Assembly: GCA_017882605.1 (NCBI GenBank)
Contig: JADGPE010000010.1
Span: forward strand, 1 to 40,411
Origin: Thermoleophilia bacterium
Lineage (GTDB): Bacteria > Actinomycetota > Thermoleophilia > Gaiellales > Gaiellaceae
Reading direction: 5' to 3'
DNA length: 40,411 nucleotides
Shown here: piece after piece, positions 15,733 through 25,483 of the stretch
Position numbering within the stretch: position 1 is the first letter of the stretch
Layout of the letters: the number at the start of each line of letters is the position of its first letter
Notes under the pieces: model-generated
What the model saw: only the letters and a program-made list of their open reading frames with translations
Told to the model about the DNA's origin: nothing
The model's database searches: none
Program-made: the position numbers and the translations under genes

Positions 15733-16926
15733 TCATCTGTTCGACGCCTTCGTGAGGGCCCTCAGTCGTTGCGCGAGCTCGTCCGTCAGCTGATCCGGCG
15801 TGTAGCGCCACTGCCAGTTGCCCTCCTCGGTCCCGGGCAGGTTCATGCGCGCCTCGGAGCCGAGGCCGAGCACGTCCTGTAACGGCGCCACGGCGAGCGC
15901 GGCCCGTGAGGCCCAGGCGACCTCGAGCAGCGACCAGGCGGGATCCGCCGGGTCGAGCCGGGTCCACGCACGGTCTCCTTCGGAGAGCGACTCCCACCAG
16001 CCGCGCGTCGTGTCGTTGTCGTGCGTGCCGGTGTAGACGACCGACTGCTGTTCGTGGTTCTCGGGCAGATGCGGGTTCGAGGGGTCGCGGCCGAGCGCGA
16101 ACTGGAGGACGGCCATGCCGGGAAATCCGAGCTCGCGGCGCAGCCGTACGACCGGCTCGGTGATCACACCGAGATCCTCGGCGACGACCGCGAGCCCACC
16201 GAGCTCCCGCTCGACCGCGCGGAACACGTCGGCGCCCGGCCCTCGCCGCCAGCGGCCGTGCTCTGCCGTCGGCTCGCCTTCGGGCACTGCCCAGTAGGAG
16301 ACGAACCCCCGGAAGTGGTCGACACGGGTCAGGTCGACGAGCTCGAAGGTGCGGCGAAAACGCTCGATCCACCAGCGGTACCCGTCTGCGCGCATCGCCG
16401 TCCAGTCGTAGAGCGGGTTGCCCCAGAGCTGGCCGGTCTTGGCGAAGAGGTCCGGCGGCACACCCGCGACGGCGCCCTGTTGGAAGAAGTGCGGGTGGGC
16501 GCGATGGTCAGCGCCGTCGTGCGCGACGTAGATCGGCATGTCACCGAACAGGCGGACGCCGCGCTCCAACGCATACGCGCGGAGTGCCTGCCACTCGCGC
16601 TCGAACCGCACCTGGTCGGCGACCAGACCGCCGTACGCGAGCCACTCGTCGAGCCAGTACGCGTTGCGCAGCCGGAATGCGTCCGCCTCGTCCTCGGCGA
16701 CCGGCGCGTCCGGATCGGCGAGGATGCCGGGTGAGCCGGCGAACGCGGACGGCGACATGTACGGCGACCCGGTCAATCCTTCCGGCGGGCCAAGGGGCAG
16801 AACCTGCCACCATGCCTGTCCTGCGGCTGCAAGCCAGTCCACGAACTTGAACGCGTGCTCGTCGAGTACCCCGTTCGGCAACGAGGTCGGATGCAGGAGG
16901 ATTCCGGAGGCGCGTTCGAGCAGCAT
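15733..16926 (-). CDS. malQ: Compact 4-alpha-glucanotransferase (GH77 amylomaltase)
   Basis: This enzyme transfers segments of alpha-1,4-glucan between acceptors and releases glucose. The family opening GILLHPTSLPNG is present. Catalytic residues are intact: nucleophile D203 (TRVDHFRGF), acid/base E250 (VAEDLG) and D303 (GTHDNDTT). The protein is only 397 aa, about 100 residues shorter than common bacterial MalQ (about 500). The missing part lies between the N-terminal barrel strands and WQALRAYALERGVRLFGDMPIY, where others carry a longer helical insert. The frame is uninterrupted, so this is a compact form, not a broken gene. ATG at 16926 lies 37 bp from the divergent glgE start. It would supply maltodextrins of changed length to the neighbouring pathway. 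Confidence 0.92.
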   Translation of the reverse strand: MLLERASGILLHPTSLPNGVLDEHAFKFVDWLAAAGQAWWQVLPLGPPEGLTGSPYMSPSAFAGSPGILADPDAPVAEDEADAFRLRNAYWLDEWLAYGGLVADQVRFEREWQALRAYALERGVRLFGDMPIYVAHDGADHRAHPHFFQQGAVAGVPPDLFAKTGQLWGNPLYDWTAMRADGYRWWIERFRRTFELVDLTRVDHFRGFVSYWAVPEGEPTAEHGRWRRGPGADVFRAVERELGGLAVVAEDLGVITEPVVRLRRELGFPGMAVLQFALGRDPSNPHLPENHEQQSVVYTGTHDNDTTRGWWESLSEGDRAWTRLDPADPAWSLLEVAWASRAALAVAPLQDVLGLGSEARMNLPGTEEGNWQWRYTPDQLTDELAQRLRALTKASNR

Positions 16927-16948
16927 GAGTTTAGAACGACCCGACGAC

Positions 16949-16959
16949 TGAGAATCTCA
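16949..16959. promoter_or_regulatory. Short palindrome in the malQ/glgE divergent gap
   Basis: TGAGA-A-TCTCA is a perfect 11-bp dyad, 4 nt before the glgE GTG and inside the only 37 bp separating the divergent starts. A regulator bound here would cover both genes. The short length makes chance occurrence plausible. Confidence 0.25.
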
Positions 16960-16963
16960 CAGA

Positions 16964-18757
16964 GTGCCCCTTCCGAAGCTCCTCCAACCACGCATCCAGA
17001 TCCAGGCGGTCGAGCCCGTCCTCGATTGCGGGCGCTACGCCGTCAAGCGCACGGTCGGCGATCGCGTCCAGGTCTACGCAACCGTCTTCAAGGACGGGCA
17101 CGACACGCTCGGCGGTGTGATTCGCGTGCGCGCGCCGGGCGCAGCGATCTGGCGCGAAGAGCCGCTTGCACCGCTCGGCAACGACCGGTGGAGCGGTGCC
17201 TTCGTGGTCGACCGGCCCGGCCGCTGGGAGTTCGCCGTCGCTGCGTGGACCGACCGCATCGCGACGTGGCAGGACGAGCTCGGGCGCAAGGTGGAGGCGG
17301 GGCAGCAGGATCTCACGGGCGAGTTGGCGGAGGGCGCGGTCTTCTTCGGCGGTGTCGTCCCGACGGTCACGGCGGGCCTCGCGGCGGAGGCCGGTGACCG
17401 CCACGACGAGGTCGAGTCGGCGCCGCTCGGCGTCGACGTCGACCGCGAGCTTGCACGCTTCGGTTCCTGGTACGAGCTCTTCCCGCGCTCGTGGGGCGGA
17501 TTCCTCGGCGTTGCCGACGTTCTCCCGGCCCTGGCTCGGCTCGGCTTCGACGTGGTCTACCTGCCGCCGATCCATCCGATCGGGCTCACGAACCGGAAGG
17601 GCCGAAACAACGCCGACTCCGCCGAGCCGGACGACGTCGGCTCGCCGTGGGCGATCGGGTCGGATGAGGGCGGGCACGACGCGATCAGCCCCGACCTCGG
17701 CACCTGGGAGGACTTCGACGCAATGGTCGCCGCCGCGCGCCGGACTGGGGTCGAGCTCGCGCTCGACTTCGCCATCCAGTGCTCGCCCGACCATCCGTGG
17801 CTGAAGGAGCATCCGGAGTGGTTCAACCGCCGCCCGGACGGGACCCTGAAGTACGCCGAGAATCCTCCGAAGCGCTACCAGGACATCTACAACGTCAACT
17901 TCGAGTGCGAGGACTGGCAGGGCCTGTGGGAAGCGTTGCGCGATGTCGTCCTCGGCTGGGTGGAGCGCGGGATCACGGTGTTCCGCGTCGACAACCCGCA
18001 CACGAAGCCCGCGCCGTTCTGGGAGTGGCTGATCGCGGAGGTGCGCCGCGACCATCCCGAAGTGATCCTCCTCGCGGAGGCCTTCACGCGCCCGTCGCTG
18101 ATGACGACGCTCGCCAAGCTCGGGTTCGCGCAGAGCTATACGTACTTCACCTGGAAGAACACGAAAGCGGAGCTCGTCGAGTACGTCGAGCAGCTCCGCG
18201 CGTGGTCGCAGTTCTACCGGCCGAACGCGTTCGTGAACACGCCCGACATCCTCCACGAGTACCTGCAGCTTGGCGGGCCGCCGGCCTTCGAGGCGCGACT
18301 CGTGCTCGCCTCGACGCTCTCACCGTCCTACGGCATCTACTCGGGCTTCGAGTCGTTCGAGAACAAGGCGGTCGCCGCCGGTTCGGAGGAGTACCTCGAC
18401 TCGGAGAAGTACGAGGTGAAGCGCCGCGCGCTCGACGGGCCGCTGCTGCCGCTCGTGCAGCGCCTGAACGAGCTGCGCCGCGCCGAACCGGCGCTCCAGC
18501 GGTTCGAGAACCTGCGCTGGCTCGAGACGGAGAACGATCAGCTGGTTGCCTACGCCAAGGACGACGTGATCTGCATCGTGAACATCGACCCGATCGCCGA
18601 GCAGGAAGGGGTGTGCGTGATCCCGGTCGCGCTCGGCCTGCCGCCGGCCTTCGACGCGACCGACCTGCTCAGCGACCGCGCGATCACGTGGCGTGTCGGC
18701 CGCAACTACGTCAAGCTCGCGCCGGGGAAGGCGCACTTGATCAAGGCGCAGACATGA
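16964..18757 (+). CDS. glgE: Alpha-1,4-glucan:maltose-1-phosphate maltosyltransferase
   Basis: This 597-aa GH13_3 enzyme extends alpha-1,4-glucan by transferring maltosyl units from alpha-maltose-1-phosphate. An N-terminal beta-sandwich (about residues 1-130) precedes the barrel. The catalytic residues are the nucleophile D343 ([10 protein letters not shown]), acid/base E372 (LLAEAFTRP) and D428 ([10 protein letters not shown]); the DNPHTKP context is diagnostic of GlgE. It is some 60-100 aa shorter than well-known GlgE proteins. The GTG start at 16964 has no Shine-Dalgarno. Its TGA stop overlaps the treS ATG (ATGA at 18754), so the genes are translationally linked. It is the first of four chained genes that make the trehalose-to-glucan pathway. 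Confidence 0.95.
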   Translation: MPLPKLLQPRIQIQAVEPVLDCGRYAVKRTVGDRVQVYATVFKDGHDTLGGVIRVRAPGAAIWREEPLAPLGNDRWSGAFVVDRPGRWEFAVAAWTDRIATWQDELGRKVEAGQQDLTGELAEGAVFFGGVVPTVTAGLAAEAGDRHDEVESAPLGVDVDRELARFGSWYELFPRSWGGFLGVADVLPALARLGFDVVYLPPIHPIGLTNRKGRNNADSAEPDDVGSPWAIGSDEGGHDAISPDLGTWEDFDAMVAAARRTGVELALDFAIQCSPDHPWLKEHPEWFNRRPDGTLKYAENPPKRYQDIYNVNFECEDWQGLWEALRDVVLGWVERGITVFRVDNPHTKPAPFWEWLIAEVRRDHPEVILLAEAFTRPSLMTTLAKLGFAQSYTYFTWKNTKAELVEYVEQLRAWSQFYRPNAFVNTPDILHEYLQLGGPPAFEARLVLASTLSPSYGIYSGFESFENKAVAAGSEEYLDSEKYEVKRRALDGPLLPLVQRLNELRRAEPALQRFENLRWLETENDQLVAYAKDDVICIVNIDPIAEQEGVCVIPVALGLPPAFDATDLLSDRAITWRVGRNYVKLAPGKAHLIKAQT

Positions 18758-20418
18758 CGGAACCCGGGAACTGGTTCGAGCGCGATCCGCTGTGGTTCAA
18801 GAAGGCGGTCTTCTACGAGATCCACCTGCGCGGGTTCTACGACGGCAACGACGACGGCTCCGGCGACTTTCGCGGCCTCGCCGAGAAGCTCGACTACCTG
18901 CAGTGGCTCGGCGTCGACTGTCTCTGGCTGCTCCCGTGCTTCCCGAGCCCGCTCCGCGACGGCGGCTATGACATCGCCGACTTCTTCGGGATCCACGCGG
19001 ACTACGGGAACGTCGAGGACTTCACCTACTTCGTCGACCAGGCGCACCAGCGCGGGATGCGCGTGATCGCTGATCTCGTCATGAACCACACCTCGTCGGA
19101 GCATCCCTGGTTCCAGGAGAGTCGCACCGACCCGACCGGCCCATACGGGGACTGGTACGTCTGGGGAGACGACGACGCGCGTTGGAGCGAGGCGCGCATC
19201 ATCTTCCTCGACACCGAGCCGTCGAACTGGACGTGGGACCCTGTGCGTGGGCAGTACTACTGGCACAGGTTCTTCAGCCATCAGCCCGACCTCAACTACG
19301 ACAACCCCGAGGTGCAGGAGCAGATGCTGAACGTCCTCCGCTTCTGGCTCGACCTCGGCCTCGACGGGTTCCGTCTCGACGCGGTGCCGTACCTGTACGA
19401 GCGCGACGGCACGAACGGCGAGAACCTCCCCGAGACGCACGGCTTCCTCAGGCGAGTCAGAGCCGAAGTCGACGCGCGCTACCAGGATCGCGTCCTCCTT
19501 GCGGAGGCGAACCAGTGGCCGGCAGACGTCGTGCAGTACTTCGGTGACGGCGACGAATGCCACATGGCCTTCCATTTTCCGGTGATGCCGCGCATGTTCA
19601 TGGCGATCCGCCGCGAGGACGCTCTGCCGATGGTCGAAATTCTGGAGTCGACGCCGCCGATCCCCGACAATGCGCAGTGGGGCCTTTTCCTGCGCAACCA
19701 TGACGAGCTGACGCTCGAGATGGTCACCGACGACGAGCGCGACTACCTGTACGACGAGTACGCCAAGGACCCGCGGATGAAGCTGAACCTCGGCATCCGC
19801 CGGCGCCTCGCGCCCCTGTTGGACAATGGGCGTGACGAGATCCAGCTGATGCACGCGATCCTCTTCTCGCTCCCGGGCTCGCCCGTCCTCTACTACGGGG
19901 ACGAGATCGGGATGGGCGACAACATCTTCCTCGGCGACCGTGACGGCGTCCGCACGCCGATGCAGTGGACGGGAGACCGCAACGGCGGCTTCTCGCGCGC
20001 CGACTTCCAGCAGCTCTATCTGCCGCCGCTCATGGACCCGGTGTACGGCTTCCAGGCCGTCAACGTCGAGGCGCAGCTGAGACAGCCAAACTCGCTGTTG
20101 CGCTGGCTGCACCGCCTGATCGCGCTGCGCAAGGACCATCCGGTGTTCGGCCTCGGCACGTACGAGGCGCTGCGTCCGGAGAACCCGCGCATCTTCGCGC
20201 ATGTGCGCACGTACGAGGACGACATCGTGCTCTGCGTCCACAACCTTGCGCGCTCGGCGCAGGCCGTCGAGCTCGACCTGTCTCGCTGGGAAGGTTTCGT
20301 GCCGGAGGAGATGTTCGGGCGTACGCGCTTCCCCCGAATCGGCGAGCTGCCGTATCTGCTGACGATGGCCCCTCGGGGATTCTTCTGGTTCCAGCTCAAG
20401 AGGGACGACGCCGAGTGA
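18754..20418 (+). CDS. treS: Trehalose synthase (maltose alpha-D-glucosyltransferase)
   Basis: This 554-aa GH13_16 enzyme reversibly interconverts trehalose and maltose. Catalytic residues are D209 ([12 protein letters not shown]), E251 (LLAEANQWP) and D317 ([10 protein letters not shown]), and the C-terminal beta domain ends with FFWFQL. The N-terminus ([26 protein letters not shown]) is typical of TreS. It is not fused to maltokinase; Mak is encoded by the next gene, whose GTG overlaps this stop (GTGA at 20415). In this setting it most likely feeds maltose to Mak, but it can run backward to make trehalose. Confidence 0.96.
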   Translation: MTEPGNWFERDPLWFKKAVFYEIHLRGFYDGNDDGSGDFRGLAEKLDYLQWLGVDCLWLLPCFPSPLRDGGYDIADFFGIHADYGNVEDFTYFVDQAHQRGMRVIADLVMNHTSSEHPWFQESRTDPTGPYGDWYVWGDDDARWSEARIIFLDTEPSNWTWDPVRGQYYWHRFFSHQPDLNYDNPEVQEQMLNVLRFWLDLGLDGFRLDAVPYLYERDGTNGENLPETHGFLRRVRAEVDARYQDRVLLAEANQWPADVVQYFGDGDECHMAFHFPVMPRMFMAIRREDALPMVEILESTPPIPDNAQWGLFLRNHDELTLEMVTDDERDYLYDEYAKDPRMKLNLGIRRRLAPLLDNGRDEIQLMHAILFSLPGSPVLYYGDEIGMGDNIFLGDRDGVRTPMQWTGDRNGGFSRADFQQLYLPPLMDPVYGFQAVNVEAQLRQPNSLLRWLHRLIALRKDHPVFGLGTYEALRPENPRIFAHVRTYEDDIVLCVHNLARSAQAVELDLSRWEGFVPEEMFGRTRFPRIGELPYLLTMAPRGFFWFQLKRDDAE

Positions 20419-21719
20419 CGAACGAACGGGAACTGATCGAGTTCGTCACGAGCCAGCGCTGGTACGCCTCGAAGACGCGAGACGTTTCGCACTCGCAGGT
20501 CGTCGACCGCGCCGTGCTGCGAGAGGACGATCCGCGGCTCGAGCTGCTGCTTGTCGAGGTTCGCTTCGACACCGGGACGCACGAGACGTATCAGCTGCTC
20601 GCCGATGCGACTCTCGACGCGCTCATCGACCCGCGCAACGTGCGCGAGCTCGTGTCGATGATGCGCCAGGGCATCAAGTTGCCCGCGGGCGACGGCATCG
20701 TCGAGTTCGCCGCCGTGACCAGCTTTGCCGCCGAGCTGCGCGAAGCGCGTCCCGTCAGCGCCGAGCAGTCGAACACGTCGATCGTGTTCGACGACGAGCT
20801 GATCCTCAAGGTGTTCCGCCGGCTCGAAGCAGGGGTCAATCCCGAGCTGGAGCTGCTGCGCTTCCTCACCGAGCACGGATTCGAGAACATCGCGCCGCTC
20901 GTCGGCTGGTACTCGTACACCGGCCGCCAGATGGACGCGACGCTGGGGATCCTCCAAAGGTTCGTCGCCGGTCGGGACGGGTGGGAGCACGCGCTCGACA
21001 CGATGAACAACGGCACCGAGCCATTCATCGCGAGCACGCGCCGCCTCGGTGAGGTGACGGGCAGGATGCACGCGAGCCTCGGCTCCGACCCGCACGACCC
21101 GAGCTTCTGTCCCGAGGAGACCTCCACCGAATCGCTCGGTCTGCTCACCGCGACCGTCGACGAGGAGATCGAGTCGGTGTTCCTCGATCTGCCCGACGAC
21201 GTCCCCGAGCTCGAGCCGATCCGCGGGCGCGGTGAGGAAGTCCGCGAGCGCCTGCGCATGCTGACGAATCTCGGCGGCGTCGGGCGCGTGATTCGCCACC
21301 ACGGCGACTTCCACCTCGGGCAGACCATCTGGGCCGACGGCGACTGGGTGATCCTCGACTTCGAGGGCGAGCCCGCCCGTTCGCTGGCGGAACGCCGACG
21401 CAAGCGGAGCCCGCTGCGCGACGTGGCCGGCATGCTGCGCTCCTTCGCTTACGCGGCGTCGGCCAGCCCGATCCTGCGCGGTGTAGAACCACCCTCCGAC
21501 TGGGAGGCGCGCGCTCGTGAGCAGTTCCTCGCGGGCTACCGGGAGGCGGTCGAACAGTCGCTGGTTCCGTCCGGGAGCGGGATGGACAGGCTCTTGAGCG
21601 TGTTCGAACTGGAGAAGGCCGTGTACGAGCTGCGCTACGAGCTCAACAACCGCCCCGACTGGGTGAAGATCCCGGTCGCCGGGATCCAGCGGATGCTGGA
21701 CGAGGACGTGCCGGCGTGA
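20415..21719 (+). CDS. mak: Maltokinase
   Basis: This 434-aa kinase phosphorylates maltose with ATP to alpha-maltose-1-phosphate, the GlgE donor. The N-terminal cap domain opens with [14 protein letters not shown], a mark of the Pep2/Mak group. The kinase catalytic loop is [10 protein letters not shown] (D298) and the metal-binding segment [11 protein letters not shown] (D315), followed by [18 protein letters not shown]. The start GTG overlaps the treS stop, and its own stop overlaps the glgB GTG (21716), so the four genes appear to be made together. The frame continues upstream inside treS, but that part has no kinase similarity. Confidence 0.95.
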   Translation: MTNERELIEFVTSQRWYASKTRDVSHSQVVDRAVLREDDPRLELLLVEVRFDTGTHETYQLLADATLDALIDPRNVRELVSMMRQGIKLPAGDGIVEFAAVTSFAAELREARPVSAEQSNTSIVFDDELILKVFRRLEAGVNPELELLRFLTEHGFENIAPLVGWYSYTGRQMDATLGILQRFVAGRDGWEHALDTMNNGTEPFIASTRRLGEVTGRMHASLGSDPHDPSFCPEETSTESLGLLTATVDEEIESVFLDLPDDVPELEPIRGRGEEVRERLRMLTNLGGVGRVIRHHGDFHLGQTIWADGDWVILDFEGEPARSLAERRRKRSPLRDVAGMLRSFAYAASASPILRGVEPPSDWEARAREQFLAGYREAVEQSLVPSGSGMDRLLSVFELEKAVYELRYELNNRPDWVKIPVAGIQRMLDEDVPA

Positions 21720-23572
21720 CCCGGGCGAGGCAGCAATCCGCGTTCGGCGAGCTCGACATCTGGCTCGCGCAGGCCGGCCGGCACGAGGAGCTCTACGCCA
21801 AGCTCGGAGCGCATCCGGCCGACGGCGGCGTGCGTTTCGCCGTGTGGGCGCCGAACGCGAGGTACGTCAGCGTCGTCGGCGACTTCAACCACTGGGACCC
21901 GGCGGCCGATCCACTGACGCCGGTCGACACGACCGGGATCTGGGAGGGGATCGCGCTGGGCGCAGCAGTCGGCCAGCGCTACAAGTTCCACCTCGACGGC
22001 CGCGAGAAAGCCGACCCCGTCGCATTCGAAGCCGAGGTGCCGCCGAAGACGGCGTCGGTCGTGTTCCAGTCGGGACACGCCTGGCAGGACGCCGAATGGG
22101 TCGCACAGCGGCGTGCTCAGGAGCCGCTCGAGCAGCCGATGACGATCTACGAGCTCCATGCTCCCTCGTGGCGAAAAGGTCTCGGCTGGCGCGCGCTCGC
22201 CGATCAACTCGCGCCGTATGTGCGCGATCTCGGCTTCACCCACGTCGAGCTGATGCCGGTGATGCACCACCCGTACTCGGGCTCGTGGGGGTATCAGGTG
22301 ACCGGCTACTACGCGACCCTTTCGACGCTCGGGTCGCCGGACGACTTCCGCTACTTCGTCGACCACCTGCACGCCAACGGCATCGGTGTGTTGCTCGACT
22401 GGGTGCCCGCGCACTTCCCGCGCGACGAATGGGCGCTCGCGCAGTTCGACGGGACGGCGCTGTACGAGCACGCCGACCCGCGCCGCGGCGCACATCCGGA
22501 CTGGGGGACGCTCGTCTTCAACCTCGGGCGCACCGAGGTGCGGAACTTTCTGCTCGCGAATGCGCTCTTCTGGCTCCGCGAGTACCACGCCGACGGGTTG
22601 CGGGTGGACGCGGTCGCTTCGATGCTCTACCTCGACTACTCACGGAAGCCGGGGGAGTGGATCCCGAATCGGTTCGGCGGACGCGAGGATCTCGACGCCG
22701 TCGGGTTCCTGAAGGAGATGAACGAGCTCGTCCACGCGCGTGAGCCCGGCGTCATCTCCGCGGCGGAGGAGTCCACTGCGTGGCCCGGCGTCTCCCGGCC
22801 GACCTATCTCGGCGGCCTCGGCTTTGGCTTCAAGTGGAACATGGGATGGATGCACGACACGCTGTCGTACTTCCAGCACGACCCGATCCATCGCCGCTTT
22901 CACCATCACGAGTTGACCTTCTCGCTCGTCTACGCGTGGAACGAGAACTTCATCCTGCCGCTCTCGCACGACGAGGTGGTGCACGGCAAGGGATCGCTGC
23001 TCACCAAGATGCCGGGCGACCGTTGGCAGCAGCTTGCGAACCTGCGCGCGCTGTACGCCTACATGTGGGCGCACCCCGGCAAGAAGCTGCTGTTCATGGG
23101 TGGCGAGCTTGCGAGCCCGTGGGAGTGGGCGCACGAGGACGAGCTGCCGTGGTGGTTGCTCGACCACACGGAGCACGCGGGCGTCCGCGACCTGATGCGC
23201 GACCTGAACCGCGTGTACCGGGAGGAGCCGGCGCTCTGGGAGGTCGACTTCTCCCACGAGGGGTTCCGCTGGATCGAGCCCAACGACGCGCTCAACAACG
23301 TGCTCGTGTTCGCGCGGGTTTCGAAGGACGGCGCGCGTCAGGTCGTTTGCATCGCGAATCTCGCACCGGTGCCGCGCGAGGGCTACCGCGTCGGCCTGCC
23401 CGTGGGCGGCGCGTGGACCGAGCTCCTGAACACCGACTCGTCCTATTACGGAGGGACCGGCGTCGGGAATCTCGGCGAGGTCAAGGCGGAGTCGCGGCCG
23501 TGGCACGACCAACCGTTCTCGGCGTCGCTGACGCTGCCGCCGCTCTCGGTCGTCTGGCTCCGGCCCGCCTAG
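21716..23572 (+). CDS. glgB: 1,4-alpha-glucan branching enzyme
   Basis: This 618-aa GH13_9 enzyme cuts alpha-1,4 chains and reattaches them by alpha-1,6 links. A CBM48 domain ([24 protein letters not shown], about residues 40-65) precedes the catalytic barrel. The catalytic residues are D298 ([15 protein letters not shown]), E351 (AAEESTAWP) and D419 ([10 protein letters not shown]), and the C-terminal beta domain ends SVVWLRPA. It lacks the extra N-terminal module of the longer GlgB proteins. The GTG start overlaps the mak stop. It is the last gene of the chained glgE-treS-mak-glgB set, and a minus-strand channel-like gene follows it. Confidence 0.95.
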   Translation: MTRARQQSAFGELDIWLAQAGRHEELYAKLGAHPADGGVRFAVWAPNARYVSVVGDFNHWDPAADPLTPVDTTGIWEGIALGAAVGQRYKFHLDGREKADPVAFEAEVPPKTASVVFQSGHAWQDAEWVAQRRAQEPLEQPMTIYELHAPSWRKGLGWRALADQLAPYVRDLGFTHVELMPVMHHPYSGSWGYQVTGYYATLSTLGSPDDFRYFVDHLHANGIGVLLDWVPAHFPRDEWALAQFDGTALYEHADPRRGAHPDWGTLVFNLGRTEVRNFLLANALFWLREYHADGLRVDAVASMLYLDYSRKPGEWIPNRFGGREDLDAVGFLKEMNELVHAREPGVISAAEESTAWPGVSRPTYLGGLGFGFKWNMGWMHDTLSYFQHDPIHRRFHHHELTFSLVYAWNENFILPLSHDEVVHGKGSLLTKMPGDRWQQLANLRALYAYMWAHPGKKLLFMGGELASPWEWAHEDELPWWLLDHTEHAGVRDLMRDLNRVYREEPALWEVDFSHEGFRWIEPNDALNNVLVFARVSKDGARQVVCIANLAPVPREGYRVGLPVGGAWTELLNTDSSYYGGTGVGNLGEVKAESRPWHDQPFSASLTLPPLSVVWLRPA

Positions 23573-23590
23573 GACGGTTGGCCAACCCTC

Positions 23591-23932
23591 CTAGGAGTCA
23601 CCGCTCAGGAAGAAGGACGCGATCGCGCCGGCCGAGCCGGCGACGACGACGATCGCCCAGACCTCGAGCACGACGTCGACGACACGACCCCAGGCGGTGA
23701 GCGGGTTCTTGATCTGCGACGAGACGGTCAGCAGCTGCACCGTCGTGAAGAACAGCGCATCGCCGAAGCCGTGGATGTCGCCGCGGTCGGCGCTTCGCTC
23801 GAACGCGTAGATCCCGACCGTCCCGACCGCGTCGACGAAAAGCGTCAGTGCGAACACCAGGAGCAGGCGGCTCGCAAGCCGCCGGTGGCGCTCTTGCCAG
23901 GAGAACAGGCGGCCGAGCTCTTCCCAAATCAT
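23591..23932 (-). CDS. Small two-TM ion-channel-like protein with non-canonical filter
   Basis: This 113-aa protein has the layout of a potassium-channel pore unit. TM1 is at about residues 20-44, a pore helix GDALFFTTVQLL at 57-68, and TM2 at about 84-109. Where K+ channels have TVGYGD, this protein has TVSSQ (residues 69-73), so K+ selectivity is doubtful. I recall similar QLLTVSSQ pores in other actinobacterial ion-channel-like proteins. The ATG at 23932 gives MIWEELGRLFSW; the reverse frame stays open much further, but only antisense to treZ. It is convergent with glgB and divergent from treZ (54-bp gap), placing a membrane pore gene inside the compatible-solute locus. A link to osmotic response is inference. 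Confidence 0.72.
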   Translation of the reverse strand: MIWEELGRLFSWQERHRRLASRLLLVFALTLFVDAVGTVGIYAFERSADRGDIHGFGDALFFTTVQLLTVSSQIKNPLTAWGRVVDVVLEVWAIVVVAGSAGAIASFFLSGDS

Positions 23933-23986
23933 CGATGGGCATCTTCCCAGGATTGGGACGGCAAGCCACGGGTACGGTTCGGCGGG

Positions 23987-25483
23987 ATGTCTGCCCAGGT
24001 CATGTCGCCCCTCGGGGCCGTTCCGGTCGAGGACGGGCGGGTCGCATTCCGCGTCTGGGCCCCGTCTGCGCAGCGCGTCGACGTGCGCGTCCGCGGCAGC
24101 GACCAGCCGCTGGAGGCCGCCGGCGACGGGCTGCACACTGCGGTCGTCGACGCGGCGGACGGCGACGACTACCTGTTCTTGCTGGACGGCGAGTCTGCGC
24201 TTCCGGACCCCTGCTCCCGTGCTCAGCCGGCAGGGATCAAGGGGCCGTCGCGTGTCGTCGACACGGCGCAATTCCAGATCTCCACGGGGCCGGATCTGCC
24301 GCTCGACGAGCTCGTGCTCTACGAGCTGCATGTCGGCACCTTCACGCCGGAGGGCACGTTCGACGCGGTCGTCCCACATCTGCGGCGATTGCGCCGTCTG
24401 GGCGTCACGGCGATCGAGCTGATGCCGGTCGCCACGTTCCCGGGCGAGCGCGGCTGGGGGTATGACGGCGTCTACGGGTATGCGCCGCACCGAGCCTACG
24501 GCGGCCCTGAGGGGCTCGCGCGGCTCGTCGATGCGGCGCATCGCGAAGGGCTCGGGGTCGTGCTCGACGTCGTCTACAACCACATCGGCCCCGGTTCCGA
24601 GGCGATTGGCGCGTTCGGCCCGTACTTCACCGACCGCCACCACACGTTCTGGGGCGACGCGATCGACTACCTCCAGCGGGGCGTGCGTGAGTGGGCAATC
24701 CAGAACGCGCTCATGTGGACGCGCGAGTACCGGATCGACGGCCTGCGGCTCGACGCGGTCCACGCGATCTACGACGACGAGTCGCCGGTGCACGTGCTGC
24801 GCGAGCTGCGCGACCGGGTGGACGGGCTCGTGACGAGCGAGATGGGCTCGGACGACTTCCGCCCGCTCGAAGAGTGGGGCCACGATGCGATGTGGCTCGA
24901 CAACCTGCATCACGAGCTGCATGTGCTGCTGACCGGCGAGCAGGACGGCTACTACGCCTCGTTCGGGACGCTGGACGGTGTGGTGCGCGAGTTGGGGCGG
25001 CCCCGCCCCGATCGGCTGATCGTCGCCGCGCAGAACCACGACCAGGTCGGCAACCGCGCGATCGGTGACCGGCTGCCGGCAGACGCACACCGCGTAGCCT
25101 TGGCGGTCGTGCTGTTCTCGCTGTCGACGCCACTCCTCTTCATGGGCGAGGAGCACGACGAGCGCGCGCCGTTCCAGTTCTTCACCGACCATATCGACCC
25201 GCTGATCGCCGAAGCGACGCGTGAAGGACGCAAGCGCGAGTTCGCGGCGTTCGCGTCGTTCGCCGGTGAGGTAGTGCCGGATCCGCAGGCGGCGTCCACC
25301 TTCGAGCGCTCACGGATCTCGCACCCGGAGCCCGATCCGTTCTACGCCGAGCTGATCCGCCTGCGGCGTGAGCTGCCGTGCGAGCTCGAGGTCGAGGCAA
25401 ACGGGCGCGTGCTCACCCTACGGCGCGGCCCCGCGACGCTCGTCGCGGACTTCGACGCCCCCAGCGTGGAGCTGAAGACGTGA
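23987..25483 (+). CDS. treZ: Malto-oligosyltrehalose trehalohydrolase
   Basis: This 498-aa GH13_10 enzyme releases trehalose from malto-oligosyltrehalose made by TreY. A short N-terminal CBM48-like domain (VAFRVWAPSAQRVDVRV) leads into the barrel. Catalytic residues are D256 (LRLDAVHAIYDDE), E285 (TSEMGSDDF) and D352 (AQNHDQVGNRAIGDRL); the last motif is highly typical of TreZ. It is shorter than common TreZ proteins of about 560-600 aa. The ATG at 23987 is taken because TACGGT (23973-23978) lies 8 nt upstream; ATG 24002 is an alternative. The stop overlaps the glgX GTG at 25480. Confidence 0.94.
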   Translation: MSAQVMSPLGAVPVEDGRVAFRVWAPSAQRVDVRVRGSDQPLEAAGDGLHTAVVDAADGDDYLFLLDGESALPDPCSRAQPAGIKGPSRVVDTAQFQISTGPDLPLDELVLYELHVGTFTPEGTFDAVVPHLRRLRRLGVTAIELMPVATFPGERGWGYDGVYGYAPHRAYGGPEGLARLVDAAHREGLGVVLDVVYNHIGPGSEAIGAFGPYFTDRHHTFWGDAIDYLQRGVREWAIQNALMWTREYRIDGLRLDAVHAIYDDESPVHVLRELRDRVDGLVTSEMGSDDFRPLEEWGHDAMWLDNLHHELHVLLTGEQDGYYASFGTLDGVVRELGRPRPDRLIVAAQNHDQVGNRAIGDRLPADAHRVALAVVLFSLSTPLLFMGEEHDERAPFQFFTDHIDPLIAEATREGRKREFAAFASFAGEVVPDPQAASTFERSRISHPEPDPFYAELIRLRRELPCELEVEANGRVLTLRRGPATLVADFDAPSVELKT

